Both the position numbers and the translations under genes were made by a program. A DNA stretch of 64,000 nt. Source: DATKZH01 sp035528065. Its GTDB lineage: Bacteria > Planctomycetota > Planctomycetia > Pirellulales > Thermoguttaceae. This document shows, piece by piece, positions 1 to 8,485 of this stretch. The stretch covers positions 41,319 to 105,318 of the forward strand of contig DATKZH010000562.1 in assembly GCA_035528065.1 (NCBI GenBank). The letters are read 5' to 3'. A model generated the notes under the pieces. That model was not told where the DNA came from. It made no database searches and saw only the letters and a program-made list of their open reading frames with translations. Each line of letters starts with the position of its first letter. Positions within the stretch are counted from its first letter, which is position 1.

Positions 1-934
1 TCGGCGGGCCGTGCCGCCCGAAGCCGAACGTGAGATCCTCGATTTGGCAGACGGTGTCCTTCTCGCCAACCTGCCGCTGGGAAAGGCCCTCACCCCGACC
101 CTCTCCCAGAGGGAGAGGGGGCCCTTTTTCCAGCAGCGGGGCCTCGTCGGCCCGAAGCGGCCGCTCCGGCCGGCCCAATCGCTCGAACAGGTCGGCGACG
201 AGCGGGAGGCTCAGGCCGAGCGTTCGCAGGGGGCTCAGGTCGGCCAGGGCTTCATCCCGGGTGGCGTTGAAGACAATCCGCCCCCCGTCGATCAACACCA
301 CGCGGTCGGCCATCGCGATCGTCTCCTCGATGCGATGCTCCACGAGGACGACGGTCAGCTCGTGCGCGAGCTTCAGTTCCTGGATCACGTCCAGGATCTC
401 CTCCACGCCCCGCGGGTCGAGCTGGCTGAGCGGCTCGTCGAGGAAGAGGACCTTCGGTTTCAGGGCGAGCGCGCAGGCGATGGCCAGCCGCTGCTTCTGC
501 CCGCCGGAAAGGGTCGAGGCGGGCTGGTGCCGGCAGTCGTCGAGGCGCACGGCGGCCAGGGCCTCGTCGATGCGGCGGACCATGGTCGGGCGATCCAGCC
601 CCAGGTTTTCCAGGCCGAAGGCGACCTCCGTTTCCGGCGTGGCGGTGCAGATCTGCGAGTCGGGGTTCTGGAACACCGTGCCGGCGATCCGGCAGATCTC
701 GACCAGCTTGAGCTTCCGGACGTCCCGGCCGTCGAGCAGCACCGTGCCCTCCACCCGGGCGCTGCTTTCGTGCTGAAGGACCCCGTTCATCGAGTTCAAC
801 AGCGACGACTTGCCGCAGCCCGTCGGCCCGGTGATCAAGACCAGCTCGCCCGGGGCCACCCGCAGGTCGATGCCGGCGAGCGTCGGCCCGGCGGCGTCGG
901 TATATCGGAGGCTGAGCCGGTTGACCTCGATCAC
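1..934 (-). CDS. Energy-coupling factor (ECF) transporter tandem ATP-binding protein, partial at left edge
   Basis: Cytoplasmic ABC ATPase that would power an ECF-type vitamin or metal importer. 311 residues are visible before the window ends. The first ATPase domain is complete: Walker A GPTGCGKSS near residue 38, Q-loop FQNPDSQI, signature LSGGQKQRL, Walker B LFLDEP and switch His in VEHR. After it comes a low-complexity linker and then a new start of an ABC domain (QIEDLTFGFGRHG), so the complete protein is probably a two-domain EcfA fusion of the YkoD type. The start is GTG at 934, overlapping the stop of the upstream membrane gene in GTGA, which implies translational coupling. Oddity: the linker is partly encoded by a palindromic repeat (99-119). 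The EcfT subunit is presumably further left. Family assignment is firm; substrate unknown. Confidence 0.88.
   Translation of the reverse strand, partial: MIEVNRLSLRYTDAAGPTLAGIDLRVAPGELVLITGPTGCGKSSLLNSMNGVLQHESSARVEGTVLLDGRDVRKLKLVEICRIAGTVFQNPDSQICTATPETEVAFGLENLGLDRPTMVRRIDEALAAVRLDDCRHQPASTLSGGQKQRLAIACALALKPKVLFLDEPLSQLDPRGVEEILDVIQELKLAHELTVVLVEHRIEETIAMADRVVLIDGGRIVFNATRDEALADLSPLRTLGLSLPLVADLFERLGRPERPLRADEAPLLEKGPPLPLGEGRGEGLSQRQVGEKDTVCQIEDLTFGFGRHGPP
99..119. repeat. Palindromic repeat core inside the ATPase linker
   Basis: CCCTCTCCC and GGGAGAGGG form a perfect inverted repeat around a 3-base loop, inside a longer C/G-rich block (about 88-127). It is read in frame as part of the linker between the two ATPase domains. 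It looks like a dispersed palindromic element rather than ordinary codons. Confidence 0.6.
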
Positions 935-2859
935 TGCTGCACCTTCCGGAGACTGATGCCGAGCGACCTGCCCAGGTAAACGCCGATTGCCGTGTAAGCG
1001 AACCCCGTCACCACGACCTGGAGAAAGACGTACCAGTTGGCGAAGAACAGCCGGTAGAAGACCGCTTGGAGGGCGAGCGACGTGAACGTGCCGGCGGCGT
1101 CGGCCAGCCCCAACGCGAGCATCATGGCCAGGAGACTCGGGGGTTTCGCACGCCCCGGGCCGAACCGGGTGACGCCGAACGCCAGGAGCAGCGTCTCCCG
1201 AAAGGCGATCGAGGAGCCGACGAAGATGACGTCGGTCAGCCCGAACGAGCCGAACAGCACGGCGCCCATCACGTAGGTCACCAGGCCGGCCAGCGTCATG
1301 GCCCCGACGCGGGGGACGAGAAACAGGATCGACGTGACCAGCAGGTACGTCATCACCTCGGTCAACAGCCCGCCCACCAGGCAGTTAAACGGCCCCAACA
1401 GCGCGTAGAACACCATCGACACCAGCCCGCCCATGAATTGCAGACAGAACTGGAGCGAGCCCAACAGGGCCAAAAGCACCAGCACGCGGATCCCCAGCGA
1501 CTCGACGATCCGGCGGTACAGCACCAGCGTGGCCCCCAGCCAGGCGAGACTGAGCACGGCGGCCCCCAGCACCCAACCCGAGAAGACGAGGTCGGAACGC
1601 ACCACGCCCAGCGGCGCCTCCAGGACCTCGAGCGTCCGGTCGGAGCCGAGCGGCTTGATTTCGATCCGCCGCAAGTACGTACCCTCGGGGGTTTCGGCAC
1701 GCACGTAGACGGGCAACGGGCAGGGCTGCGTCTGGCCGGGCGGGACATGGGCGTAGGCCATGATCCGGCCCGTGCCGCCGGTCGATTCAAACTCCGGGGC
1801 GGCGAAGAACTCGACGGGCATGCGGGTGGCCGGATCGAGGATTTCGCTCACCAGGAGCAGGCTGATCGGCTGGGCCGTGTCGTTGCGGAGCCACAACGTC
1901 TGGTAGGTGAACGGCTCATAGGGGCTGGGCACGCTCAGACGGACGTTGAGCCAGGAGGCCACCTTGACACCAACCCGGTTGGGCATGCTGATCCGGTCGG
2001 CCACGCGCTGCCGCTCGTGGAACCCGTCGTGCTCCGTGGGGAGCCGCCACGCCACCACGCTCAGCCCCTCTCGGTCGAGCGTGCGGCCCACGAAGCGAAT
2101 CGCCAGCGGCAGCACCAGCTCGCCCGACTCGAGCGTGATCACCAGCGGCGCGCTCGGCAGCCGGTCGCCCAGTCGGACCCGGCTGGTCCAGATCCTCTTG
2201 TCGAACTCGAGATGGAGGGCCGCCCCGTCTTCTTCGATCGGCGGTTCCATGCGGAGGCCGCCGGACTGCTCCTCGTCGATTTCGCTGGAGACCCGAAACT
2301 CGAGCGGCTCGCCGTCGGTGAGCTTCTCGATCTCCAGCATCACGTCGATCGTCTCGCCGGGCGCCGCCGGAACGGCGATCTCCCGTTGAGGGAAAAAAGG
2401 GGACAGGCACCTTTTTTCAAGAGAGGCTTCGTCACGGCACGCTTCGTCCGAAGTAAAAAAGGTGCCTGTCCCCCTTTTTCCCAGCGTGACCTCATGAGGC
2501 GTTTGACCCAGGGGCGCGTGCAGCCGGACGAGCAGCTCCGCGGAGGCCTCCGGCGCCCGGGCCGTCGAGCTCGGGCCGTCATCCGCGACGACGCGATACG
2601 CCGCGCCCGGCTGCCACGCAAAACGCACCTCCGCCAACGGCCGGCCGTACGCCTGGGTCCGGGCGACCGCGCGACCTCGGGCATCGAAGACGTCGATCGT
2701 CCGGGCCTTGCCGGGGTTGTGGACTTCCGCAACGCCGGGCCGGGTGAAGGCCAGCTCGGGCGCTGGCGGCGGCTCGGGCTGGCGGAGGCGTCGGGCAAGC
2801 ACCACCCCGAAAAGGATCAGCACCGCCGAGAGGAACAAGGTTGCCAGGACCCGCTTCAT
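931..2859 (-). CDS. Membrane protein, probable ECF transporter substrate-binding (S) component with a large extracytoplasmic domain
   Basis: 642 residues from ATG at 2859; a TTG at 2886 would add nine residues and is less likely. One N-terminal membrane segment (MKRVLATLFLSAVLILFGVV) is followed by about 390 residues that look extracytoplasmic and beta-rich, then about six hydrophobic segments in the last 210 residues (from WVLGAAVLSLAWLGATLVLY). The C-terminal part, with GPFNCLVGGLLTEVMTYLL, resembles S components of the YkoE/MptD-like kind. The stop overlaps the GTG start of the ATPase gene, so the two form one transport operon. Oddity: a 93-base palindromic insertion (2390-2482) is translated in frame as about 31 residues. 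The S-component call rests on context plus hydropathy; the large soluble domain is not something I recognise. Confidence 0.62.
   Translation of the reverse strand: MKRVLATLFLSAVLILFGVVLARRLRQPEPPPAPELAFTRPGVAEVHNPGKARTIDVFDARGRAVARTQAYGRPLAEVRFAWQPGAAYRVVADDGPSSTARAPEASAELLVRLHAPLGQTPHEVTLGKRGTGTFFTSDEACRDEASLEKRCLSPFFPQREIAVPAAPGETIDVMLEIEKLTDGEPLEFRVSSEIDEEQSGGLRMEPPIEEDGAALHLEFDKRIWTSRVRLGDRLPSAPLVITLESGELVLPLAIRFVGRTLDREGLSVVAWRLPTEHDGFHERQRVADRISMPNRVGVKVASWLNVRLSVPSPYEPFTYQTLWLRNDTAQPISLLLVSEILDPATRMPVEFFAAPEFESTGGTGRIMAYAHVPPGQTQPCPLPVYVRAETPEGTYLRRIEIKPLGSDRTLEVLEAPLGVVRSDLVFSGWVLGAAVLSLAWLGATLVLYRRIVESLGIRVLVLLALLGSLQFCLQFMGGLVSMVFYALLGPFNCLVGGLLTEVMTYLLVTSILFLVPRVGAMTLAGLVTYVMGAVLFGSFGLTDVIFVGSSIAFRETLLLAFGVTRFGPGRAKPPSLLAMMLALGLADAAGTFTSLALQAVFYRLFFANWYVFLQVVVTGFAYTAIGVYLGRSLGISLRKVQQ
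2390..2482. repeat. 93-base inverted-repeat element inserted in frame in the transporter membrane gene
   Basis: Two nearly perfect 28-base arms (2390-2417 and 2455-2482) contain GGGGACAGGCACCTTTTTT and its complement, separated by 37 bases. The total length, 93, is a multiple of three and the host reading frame stays open through it (residues about 126-157). This is MITE/REP-like structure within a gene. Confidence 0.85.
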
Positions 2860-3132
2860 GGGATGCCAGCGTGCGAGGATGGGCAATTCGGAAGCGATTC
2901 ATCCTACCCGCCGATTCTTGGATCCGCAACCTGGCCGGTTCGCGCGCCGCACGATCGCTCGTCGCCCATCGCACGCCCCCGCGACGGCTGCTTGACACGG
3001 CCCACCGCCGTGCTCAGAATTCAGCGTGAGGCCTGAGAACCGATCCAAGTGGCGCTCGAACCGCGCCCGACAACTCCCCCGCTCGCCTGCCCCGGTCTTC
3101 CGATCCTTCTTCCCTCAGAGAGGACAATCGCC

Positions 3133-4542
3133 ATGAACGACGGCCCGACCGAACCGGCCCGGCGTCGCACCCGTCGCCATTTCCTGAAGACCGCGGCCGC
3201 GGCCGTCTCGGCGGCCGTCGCCGCGCCCGCCCTGGTGCCCTCCTCGGTGCTCGGTGCCAACGCCCCGAGCAACCGGATCAACCTGGGCGTGATCGGCTGC
3301 GGAAACCAGAGCACCGTCGACCTGCCCAACTTCCTCCGCAATGACGACCTCCAGGTGCTGGCCGTCTGCGACGTGAATACGGCCAGCTACGGCTACGTCC
3401 GCGAGGACCAGTACTTGGGTCGCGAGCCTGCCAAGAAGCAGGTCGAGGCGTTCTACGCCGAGAAGCATGGGTCGGGCACGTATCGCGGCTGCGACGCCTA
3501 CAACGATTTCCGCAAGGTGCTCTCACGCGACGACGTCGACGCGGTCGCGATCATCACGCCCGATCATTGGCACGGCGTGATGGTCTCGATGGCCGCGGCG
3601 GCCGGGAAGCACATCTGGGGGCAGAAGCCGCTCTCGCTCACGATCCGGCAAGGGCAGGAGATGATCAAGGCCGTGCGCAAGCACAAGGTGATCCTCCAGA
3701 CCGGCAGCCAGTTCCGCTCCAGCCCGGCCAACCGCCATGCGTGCGAGCTCGTGCGCAACGGCCGCATCGGCCGGCTTGAGCGGATCCAGACCTTCCTCGC
3801 GACGAACAACTTCACCGGGCCCGGGCCGGGGTGGCAGCCGATGCCCGTGCCGCCCGGCTTCGACTACGAGACGTGGCTCGGACCGGCCCCTTCGGCCCCG
3901 TACCACGCCGACCGCTGCCTGTACCGGTTCCGCTTCAATCTGGACTATTCCGGCGGCCAGATCACGAACTTCGGGGCCCACTCGAACGACATCGCCCAAT
4001 GGGGCAATGGAACCTGCCTGACCGGACCGGTCGAGATCGAAGGGCTCGAGGCCGAGTGGCCGCCCAAGGGAAGCCTGTTCAACACCGCGCTTTCGAGCCG
4101 CTTCCGCGCCCGGTACGCAAACGGCGTCGAGCTCGTGTGCCAGACCGGCGAGCCGCGGATGGGCGCACGCTTCGAGGGGACCGAGGGCTGGGTGCAGTTC
4201 GGCTTCGGCGGGCTGAAGACCCACCCCGAGTCGCTCAAGGACTCCAAGATCGGCGCCGACGAAATCCACCTGCCCCGCAGCGTCCCCGACCGCGAGGAAG
4301 ACGTGTACCGCAACTACTGCGTCGACCACGTCCGCAACTTCGTCGACGCCGTCAAGGCGGGCGAGGACCCGATCGCGCCGGTCGAGATCGGCCACCGCAC
4401 CGCCAGCATCTGCCACCTGGGCAACATCGCCGTCCGGACGATGCGGAAACTCCAGTGGGACCCGGACAAGGAGCAATTCGTCGGCGACGACGAGGCCAAC
4501 GGGATGCTCGCGCGGCCGCTGCGGGCGCCGTGGCACTTATGA
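3133..4542 (+). CDS. Tat-exported Gfo/Idh/MocA-family NAD(P)-dependent oxidoreductase
   Basis: 469 residues. A twin-arginine leader (RRRTRRHFLKTAAAA, then an Ala-rich stretch ending SSVLGANAP) indicates export. The Rossmann fold begins at INLGVIGCGNQ, followed by AIITPDHWHG and the dinucleotide-binding/catalytic loop GQKPLSLT, which has Gln where many relatives have Glu before Lys-Pro. The start is ATG 3133 with AGAGAGG about ten bases upstream; a GTG at 3049 would place 28 extra residues ahead of the Tat leader and is rejected. These proteins usually oxidise or reduce sugars or inositols; planctomycetes carry many exported copies. Transcribed divergently from the ECF transporter. The substrate cannot be told from sequence. 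Confidence 0.9.
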   Translation: MNDGPTEPARRRTRRHFLKTAAAAVSAAVAAPALVPSSVLGANAPSNRINLGVIGCGNQSTVDLPNFLRNDDLQVLAVCDVNTASYGYVREDQYLGREPAKKQVEAFYAEKHGSGTYRGCDAYNDFRKVLSRDDVDAVAIITPDHWHGVMVSMAAAAGKHIWGQKPLSLTIRQGQEMIKAVRKHKVILQTGSQFRSSPANRHACELVRNGRIGRLERIQTFLATNNFTGPGPGWQPMPVPPGFDYETWLGPAPSAPYHADRCLYRFRFNLDYSGGQITNFGAHSNDIAQWGNGTCLTGPVEIEGLEAEWPPKGSLFNTALSSRFRARYANGVELVCQTGEPRMGARFEGTEGWVQFGFGGLKTHPESLKDSKIGADEIHLPRSVPDREEDVYRNYCVDHVRNFVDAVKAGEDPIAPVEIGHRTASICHLGNIAVRTMRKLQWDPDKEQFVGDDEANGMLARPLRAPWHL

Positions 4543-4619
4543 GGGATGAGAGATGAGGGATGAGAGATGGGATATAATGAATGAGTGATAAGTGACAAGA
4601 GATTCATGAGTAGGTAGGT
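4543..4619. repeat. Short tandem repeats of a GAGGGATGAGAGAT-like unit
   Basis: Directly after the stop codon the sequence repeats GAGGGATGAGAGAT with variations, then becomes AT-richer. No gene or terminator is evident in it. Confidence 0.5.
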
Positions 4620-4768
4620 CCCATCGTTCCCACGCTTCGCGTGGGAACGCACTGGTCCGACGCTTCGCGTCGGAAAGGCGCGACTGCCGGTGACTGAACG
4701 GGCCCCGCCGATGTCGAGACGCAAAGCGTCCGAAAGCCCGTTACGACGCGAAGCGTCGTAACGATGGG
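4620..4768. repeat. MITE-like composite palindromic element
   Basis: The outer ends CCCATCGTT (4620-4628) and AACGATGGG (4760-4768) are perfect inverted repeats. Inside are several smaller hairpins: GTTCCCACGCTTCGCGTGGGAAC, CCGACGCTTCGCGTCGG and TTACGACGCGAAGCGTCGTAA. No coding capacity. It ends 27 bases before the next start codon, so it may influence that gene's leader. Confidence 0.7.
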
Positions 4769-4795
4769 CGCAGCCTGAACCCTGGTCCCCGAGCC

Positions 4796-6199
4796 ATGCC
4801 GATCCTTGCCACCAGCAATATCGAGCGGATCAACGAGGCGAGTCTCCGCGTGCTGGGGGAGACGGGCGTGCAGGTGGACGACGACGCCGTGGTGGCGTTG
4901 CTCGGCGAGCGCGGCTGCTCGGTCGTCGAGGGCACGCGCGTCGTACGCTTGCCGCGCGAGGTGGTCGACGCCGCGATCGGCGCGTGCCCCCGCGAAGTCA
5001 GGCTGGCCGCCCTCGACGGGCAGGAGACCGTGCTCCGCGCCGGCGGGCCAAGCGTCTTCTGGACCGGCAACGCGATCAACCTGGCCGTCGATAAGCACGT
5101 CGAGCCGATCGACACGGGCCGCTTCATCGACCTGGTCCACGTGGTCGATGGGCTGGAGCACCTCGACGGCATGGTCAGCACGTGCCTGGCCGACGTCCCT
5201 CCGCCGGTGCGCGGCCTGGTGGGCATGCGGCTTATCGCCGAGAACTGCCTGAAGCACGTGCGCCCGTGCATCTACGACCCCCGCGAGACCAAGGGCATGA
5301 TCGAAATGGCCCAGGTGCTCGCCGACGGCCGGTCGCCCGCCGAGTGGCCGATCTTCAGCCTGGGCTACACGGCGGTGAGCCCGTTGCGTTGGTCCGGCTT
5401 GGCCTTGGCCGCGTTCCGCGAGAGCTCCGGCCACGGGGTGCCGATGATGGTCAACGCCGAGCCTGCCGGCGGGGTGACTGCCCCGGTTACGCTGGCCGGG
5501 GAGCTGGTCGTCGGCAACGCCGAGGCGCTCAGCGGCGTGGTGATCTGCCAGGCGTTGGAGCCGGGCCGCCCGCTGGTGTTCAACATGGGGTTCGCCCACG
5601 TGATGGACATGCAGACCACGGTGATGCGAACCGGCGGCGTGGAGAACGGGCTGCTCCAGGCGGCCGGGGCGGAGATCGCCGCCTTTCATGGGCTCCCCAG
5701 CGCGTCCTGGATGGGCACCGAAAGCCTCGTGGCCGACGCCGCGGCCGCCTACGAAAACGTGGTCACCGGCATGCTGCACGTCATGAGCCGCGCCAACATC
5801 GTCTGGGGCGTGGGCAACCTGGAGTCGACCAAGGCGATGTCGCTGGAGATGGCCGTGATCGGAAACGACATCGCCGGAGCGCTCCGCCGTGCCCAGCAGG
5901 GGATTCAAGTCGACGACGAGACCCTGGCGGTCGACCTCATCCAGGAGCTGGGCCGGAAGCCGGACTACCTCAACCATCCGCACACGCTGGCCCATTTCAA
6001 ACGGGAGTACTACTATCCCCGCGTGACCAACCGCCGCCCCCGGGGCACGTGGGAAGCCCTGGGAAGCCCCACGATCCTCGACGAGGCCCGCGACCGCATC
6101 GCGAAGCTTCGGGCGCTTCCGACGCGGAGCATCGTGTCGGCGGCTCAACGAAAGGAGCTGGAGATGATCGAGAAGAAATGGAGAGAGCGGTTGACGTAG
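4796..6199 (+). CDS. MttB-family (trimethylamine/glycine betaine) corrinoid methyltransferase, non-pyrrolysine
   Basis: 467 residues, cytoplasmic. The length and whole-sequence character (N-terminal helix of NIERINEASLRVLGETGVQV type, central barrel segments such as VFNMGFAHVMDMQTTVMRTGG, C-terminal LAHFKREYYYPRV) match the MttB/COG5598 family, which moves a methyl group from a quaternary or tertiary amine to a corrinoid protein. There is no in-frame amber codon, so it belongs to the pyrrolysine-free branch, for which glycine betaine-type substrates are known. The start is ATG 4796, with weak ribosome-binding sequence. No corrinoid protein gene is adjacent; URO-D-like and adenosyltransferase genes near 62-64 kb may belong to the same metabolism. 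The exact substrate is inference. Confidence 0.82.
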   Translation: MPILATSNIERINEASLRVLGETGVQVDDDAVVALLGERGCSVVEGTRVVRLPREVVDAAIGACPREVRLAALDGQETVLRAGGPSVFWTGNAINLAVDKHVEPIDTGRFIDLVHVVDGLEHLDGMVSTCLADVPPPVRGLVGMRLIAENCLKHVRPCIYDPRETKGMIEMAQVLADGRSPAEWPIFSLGYTAVSPLRWSGLALAAFRESSGHGVPMMVNAEPAGGVTAPVTLAGELVVGNAEALSGVVICQALEPGRPLVFNMGFAHVMDMQTTVMRTGGVENGLLQAAGAEIAAFHGLPSASWMGTESLVADAAAAYENVVTGMLHVMSRANIVWGVGNLESTKAMSLEMAVIGNDIAGALRRAQQGIQVDDETLAVDLIQELGRKPDYLNHPHTLAHFKREYYYPRVTNRRPRGTWEALGSPTILDEARDRIAKLRALPTRSIVSAAQRKELEMIEKKWRERLT

Positions 6200-6342
6200 A
6201 CGCGGCGCGTGACGCAGATGGCCTGCGAGGATTTCTGACGCCTGCTCAAGCCGCAAGCGGCTTCTTCCACGGTCCTTTGCATTCCCAGCTTTTGACCCCT
6301 CACACTCACAACGCCACACAGACTCGCGAAGGAGCAATCCCC

Positions 6343-8448
6343 ATGAAAGCCCACCATCACGCCCGAACGCTGGCCGCGCTCGCGCTGGCGGCACTCGTCG
6401 TCGTGCTCGCAGCCGACGGTCCCTGGACGCTCGCCGGCGCCGCTCAGGCATCCGGGACCACCTTCTACGTAGCCACCAACGGCAACGACGCCTGGTCGGG
6501 CACCCTGCCGGAAGCGAACGCCGGGAAGACCGACGGCCCCTTCGCCACGCTGGAACGGGCCCGCGACGCGGTCCGCGCGCTGAAGAAGCAAGGCGGCCTG
6601 CCCGCCGGGGGCGTCACCGTCGAGCTTCGCGGCGGCCGGTACGAGCGTGGGCAGACGTTCGAGCTGGCTGCGGAGGACTCGGGCGCCGAGGCCTCGCCGG
6701 TCGTCTACCGCGCCCGGCAAGGCGAGGAGGTCCGGCTCACCGGCGGGCGCGTGGTCGCAGGCTTCCAGCCGGTGACCGACGCCGCCGTGCTCGACCGTCT
6801 GGACGAATCCGCCCGAGGCAAGGTGCTGTGGGCGGACCTGAAGGCCTTGGGAATCACCGAGTACGGGCCCGTCAAGGGGGGCGGGCTGGAGCTCTTCTTC
6901 CAGGACGAGCCGATGACCTTGGCCCGGTGGCCCAACGAGGGTTTCGTCAACATCGTCGACCTGGTCGGCGGCAAGCCGGTCGACGTCCGCGGCACCAAGG
7001 GGGACAAGATCGGCAAGTTCATCTATGAGGGCGATCGTCCTAAGCGCTGGGCCGGCGAGAAGGACCCCTGGGTCCACGGCTACTGGTTCTGGGACTGGTC
7101 CGACCAGCGGCACGCGGTCGAGTCGATCGACACCGAGCGGCGCGTGATCGCCGTCAAGCCGCCCTACCACGGCTACGGCTACCGCAAGGGACAGTGGTTC
7201 TACGCCTTCAACCTCCTCTCCGAGCTCGACGCGCCCGGCGAGTGGTATCTCGACCGCGACTCGGGCGTCCTCTACTTCTGGCCGCCCGCGCCGATCGACG
7301 AAGGCCAGGCGGTCGTCTCCGTCCTCGGCACGCTCGCGAGCGTCCGCGACGCCTCGCACGTCGCGTTTGCGGGCATGATCCTGGAAGCCGCGCGGGGGAC
7401 CGCCGTGACGATCACCGGCTGCGAGCAGGTGCAGGTCACCGGGTGCCTGCTGCGGAACCTGGGAAGCTGGGCGGTGAGGATCTCCGGCGGGAAGCAGTGC
7501 GGCGTGGCCGACTGCGACGTGACCCAAACCGGCGACGGCGGGATCGCCCTTTCCGGCGGCGACCGCAAGACCCTCACCCCCGCCGGACACGCGGCCGTGA
7601 ACAACCACGTCCACCACTACAGCCGCTGGAACCGGATGTACCAGCCGGCGATCTCGCTCCAGGGCGTGGGGAACCTCGCCCTTCACAACCTGATCCACCA
7701 CGCCCCGCACGAGGCCATGGCCTTCGGCGGCAACGACCACCGGATCGAGCTCAACGAGATCCACCACGTGTGCGAGGAGTCGAACGACGCCGGGGCGATC
7801 TACAGCGGGCGCGACTGGACCATGCGGGGCACCGTCATCCGGCACAACTTCCTCCACCACATCAACGGCTTCCGCGGCCGGGGGTGCGTGGGCGTCTACC
7901 TGGACGACATGTTCTGCGGCACCGAGATCTCCGGCAACGTGTTCTACGACGTCACCCGCGCAGCGTTCATCGGGGGCGGGCGGGACTGCACCGTCGAGAA
8001 CAACGTGTTCGTCGACTGCAAGCCGTCGCTGCACATCGACGCCCGGGCCATGGGCTGGGCCGGCGGGAGCGTGCCCACCACGATGACCACACGGCTGAAG
8101 GCGATGCCCTACGAGACGCCGCTCTGGCAGAAGCGCTACCCGAAGCTGCCGGGCATCCTCGACGACGAGCCGGCCGCGCCCAAAGGGAACCTCGTCGTGC
8201 GCAACGCCTCGTTCGGCGGCAAGTGGGACGGCGTGCAAGGCCAGGCGCGGCCGTACGTCGCCTTCCAAGACAACCTGGTCGATCAGCCGCTCGACCCGGA
8301 CCCCGGCTTCGTCGACGCGGCCAACCTGAACTTCCAGCTCCGCGACGACTCGCCCGTCTACAAGCAGGTCCCCGGCTTCCAGAAGATACCGTTCGACAAG
8401 ATGGGGCTGGTGCCCTGCGAGTCTCCTTTTCGGAAGGGCCGGCCATGA
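6343..8448 (+). CDS. Secreted right-handed parallel beta-helix protein, possible glycan hydrolase or lyase
   Basis: 701 residues from ATG 6343, preceded by GAAGGAG. A signal peptide (Ala/Leu/Val-rich to about residue 38) precedes TTFYVATNGNDAWSGT, a typical opening of planctomycete beta-helix proteins. From about residue 340 to 560 there are Asn/Gly/Ile-rich turns typical of parallel beta-helix coils, with His-rich lines such as HNLIHHAPHEAMAF and LNEIHHV. Such proteins (beta-helix fold PF13229, some glycoside hydrolase families) act on polysaccharides outside the cytoplasm. The gene follows the methyltransferase by 143 bases on the same strand but the two need not be co-functional. Substrate not deducible. 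Confidence 0.8.
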   Translation: MKAHHHARTLAALALAALVVVLAADGPWTLAGAAQASGTTFYVATNGNDAWSGTLPEANAGKTDGPFATLERARDAVRALKKQGGLPAGGVTVELRGGRYERGQTFELAAEDSGAEASPVVYRARQGEEVRLTGGRVVAGFQPVTDAAVLDRLDESARGKVLWADLKALGITEYGPVKGGGLELFFQDEPMTLARWPNEGFVNIVDLVGGKPVDVRGTKGDKIGKFIYEGDRPKRWAGEKDPWVHGYWFWDWSDQRHAVESIDTERRVIAVKPPYHGYGYRKGQWFYAFNLLSELDAPGEWYLDRDSGVLYFWPPAPIDEGQAVVSVLGTLASVRDASHVAFAGMILEAARGTAVTITGCEQVQVTGCLLRNLGSWAVRISGGKQCGVADCDVTQTGDGGIALSGGDRKTLTPAGHAAVNNHVHHYSRWNRMYQPAISLQGVGNLALHNLIHHAPHEAMAFGGNDHRIELNEIHHVCEESNDAGAIYSGRDWTMRGTVIRHNFLHHINGFRGRGCVGVYLDDMFCGTEISGNVFYDVTRAAFIGGGRDCTVENNVFVDCKPSLHIDARAMGWAGGSVPTTMTTRLKAMPYETPLWQKRYPKLPGILDDEPAAPKGNLVVRNASFGGKWDGVQGQARPYVAFQDNLVDQPLDPDPGFVDAANLNFQLRDDSPVYKQVPGFQKIPFDKMGLVPCESPFRKGRP

Positions 8449-8485
8449 AGCGAACGGCCCGAGCGCCGATCTGCCCCAGGGCGGC

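Noticed and set aside
1066..3036. Plus-strand open frame of 656 codons opposite the ECF membrane gene
   Set aside because: Antisense shadow in GC-rich DNA: His/Gln/Arg-rich composition, no start signal, and the minus-strand gene has clear membrane helices.
3020..3060. Possible TPP riboswitch (CCTGAGAACC near the transporter promoter)
   Set aside because: Only a CTGAGA-like string is present; the other conserved TPP elements and pairing are missing.
4796..6199. Pyrrolysine-containing MttB
   Set aside because: No in-frame TAG within the gene, so it is the pyrrolysine-free type.
5182..6342. Upstream extension of the beta-helix gene through the methyltransferase gene
   Set aside because: The frame is open by chance; ATG 6343 has GAAGGAG and a signal peptide, and the extension is out of frame with the real methyltransferase.
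4604..8268. Long minus-strand frames opposite the MttB-like and beta-helix genes
   Set aside because: Composition is that of reversed high-GC codons; the plus-strand genes have family motifs and ribosome-binding sites.
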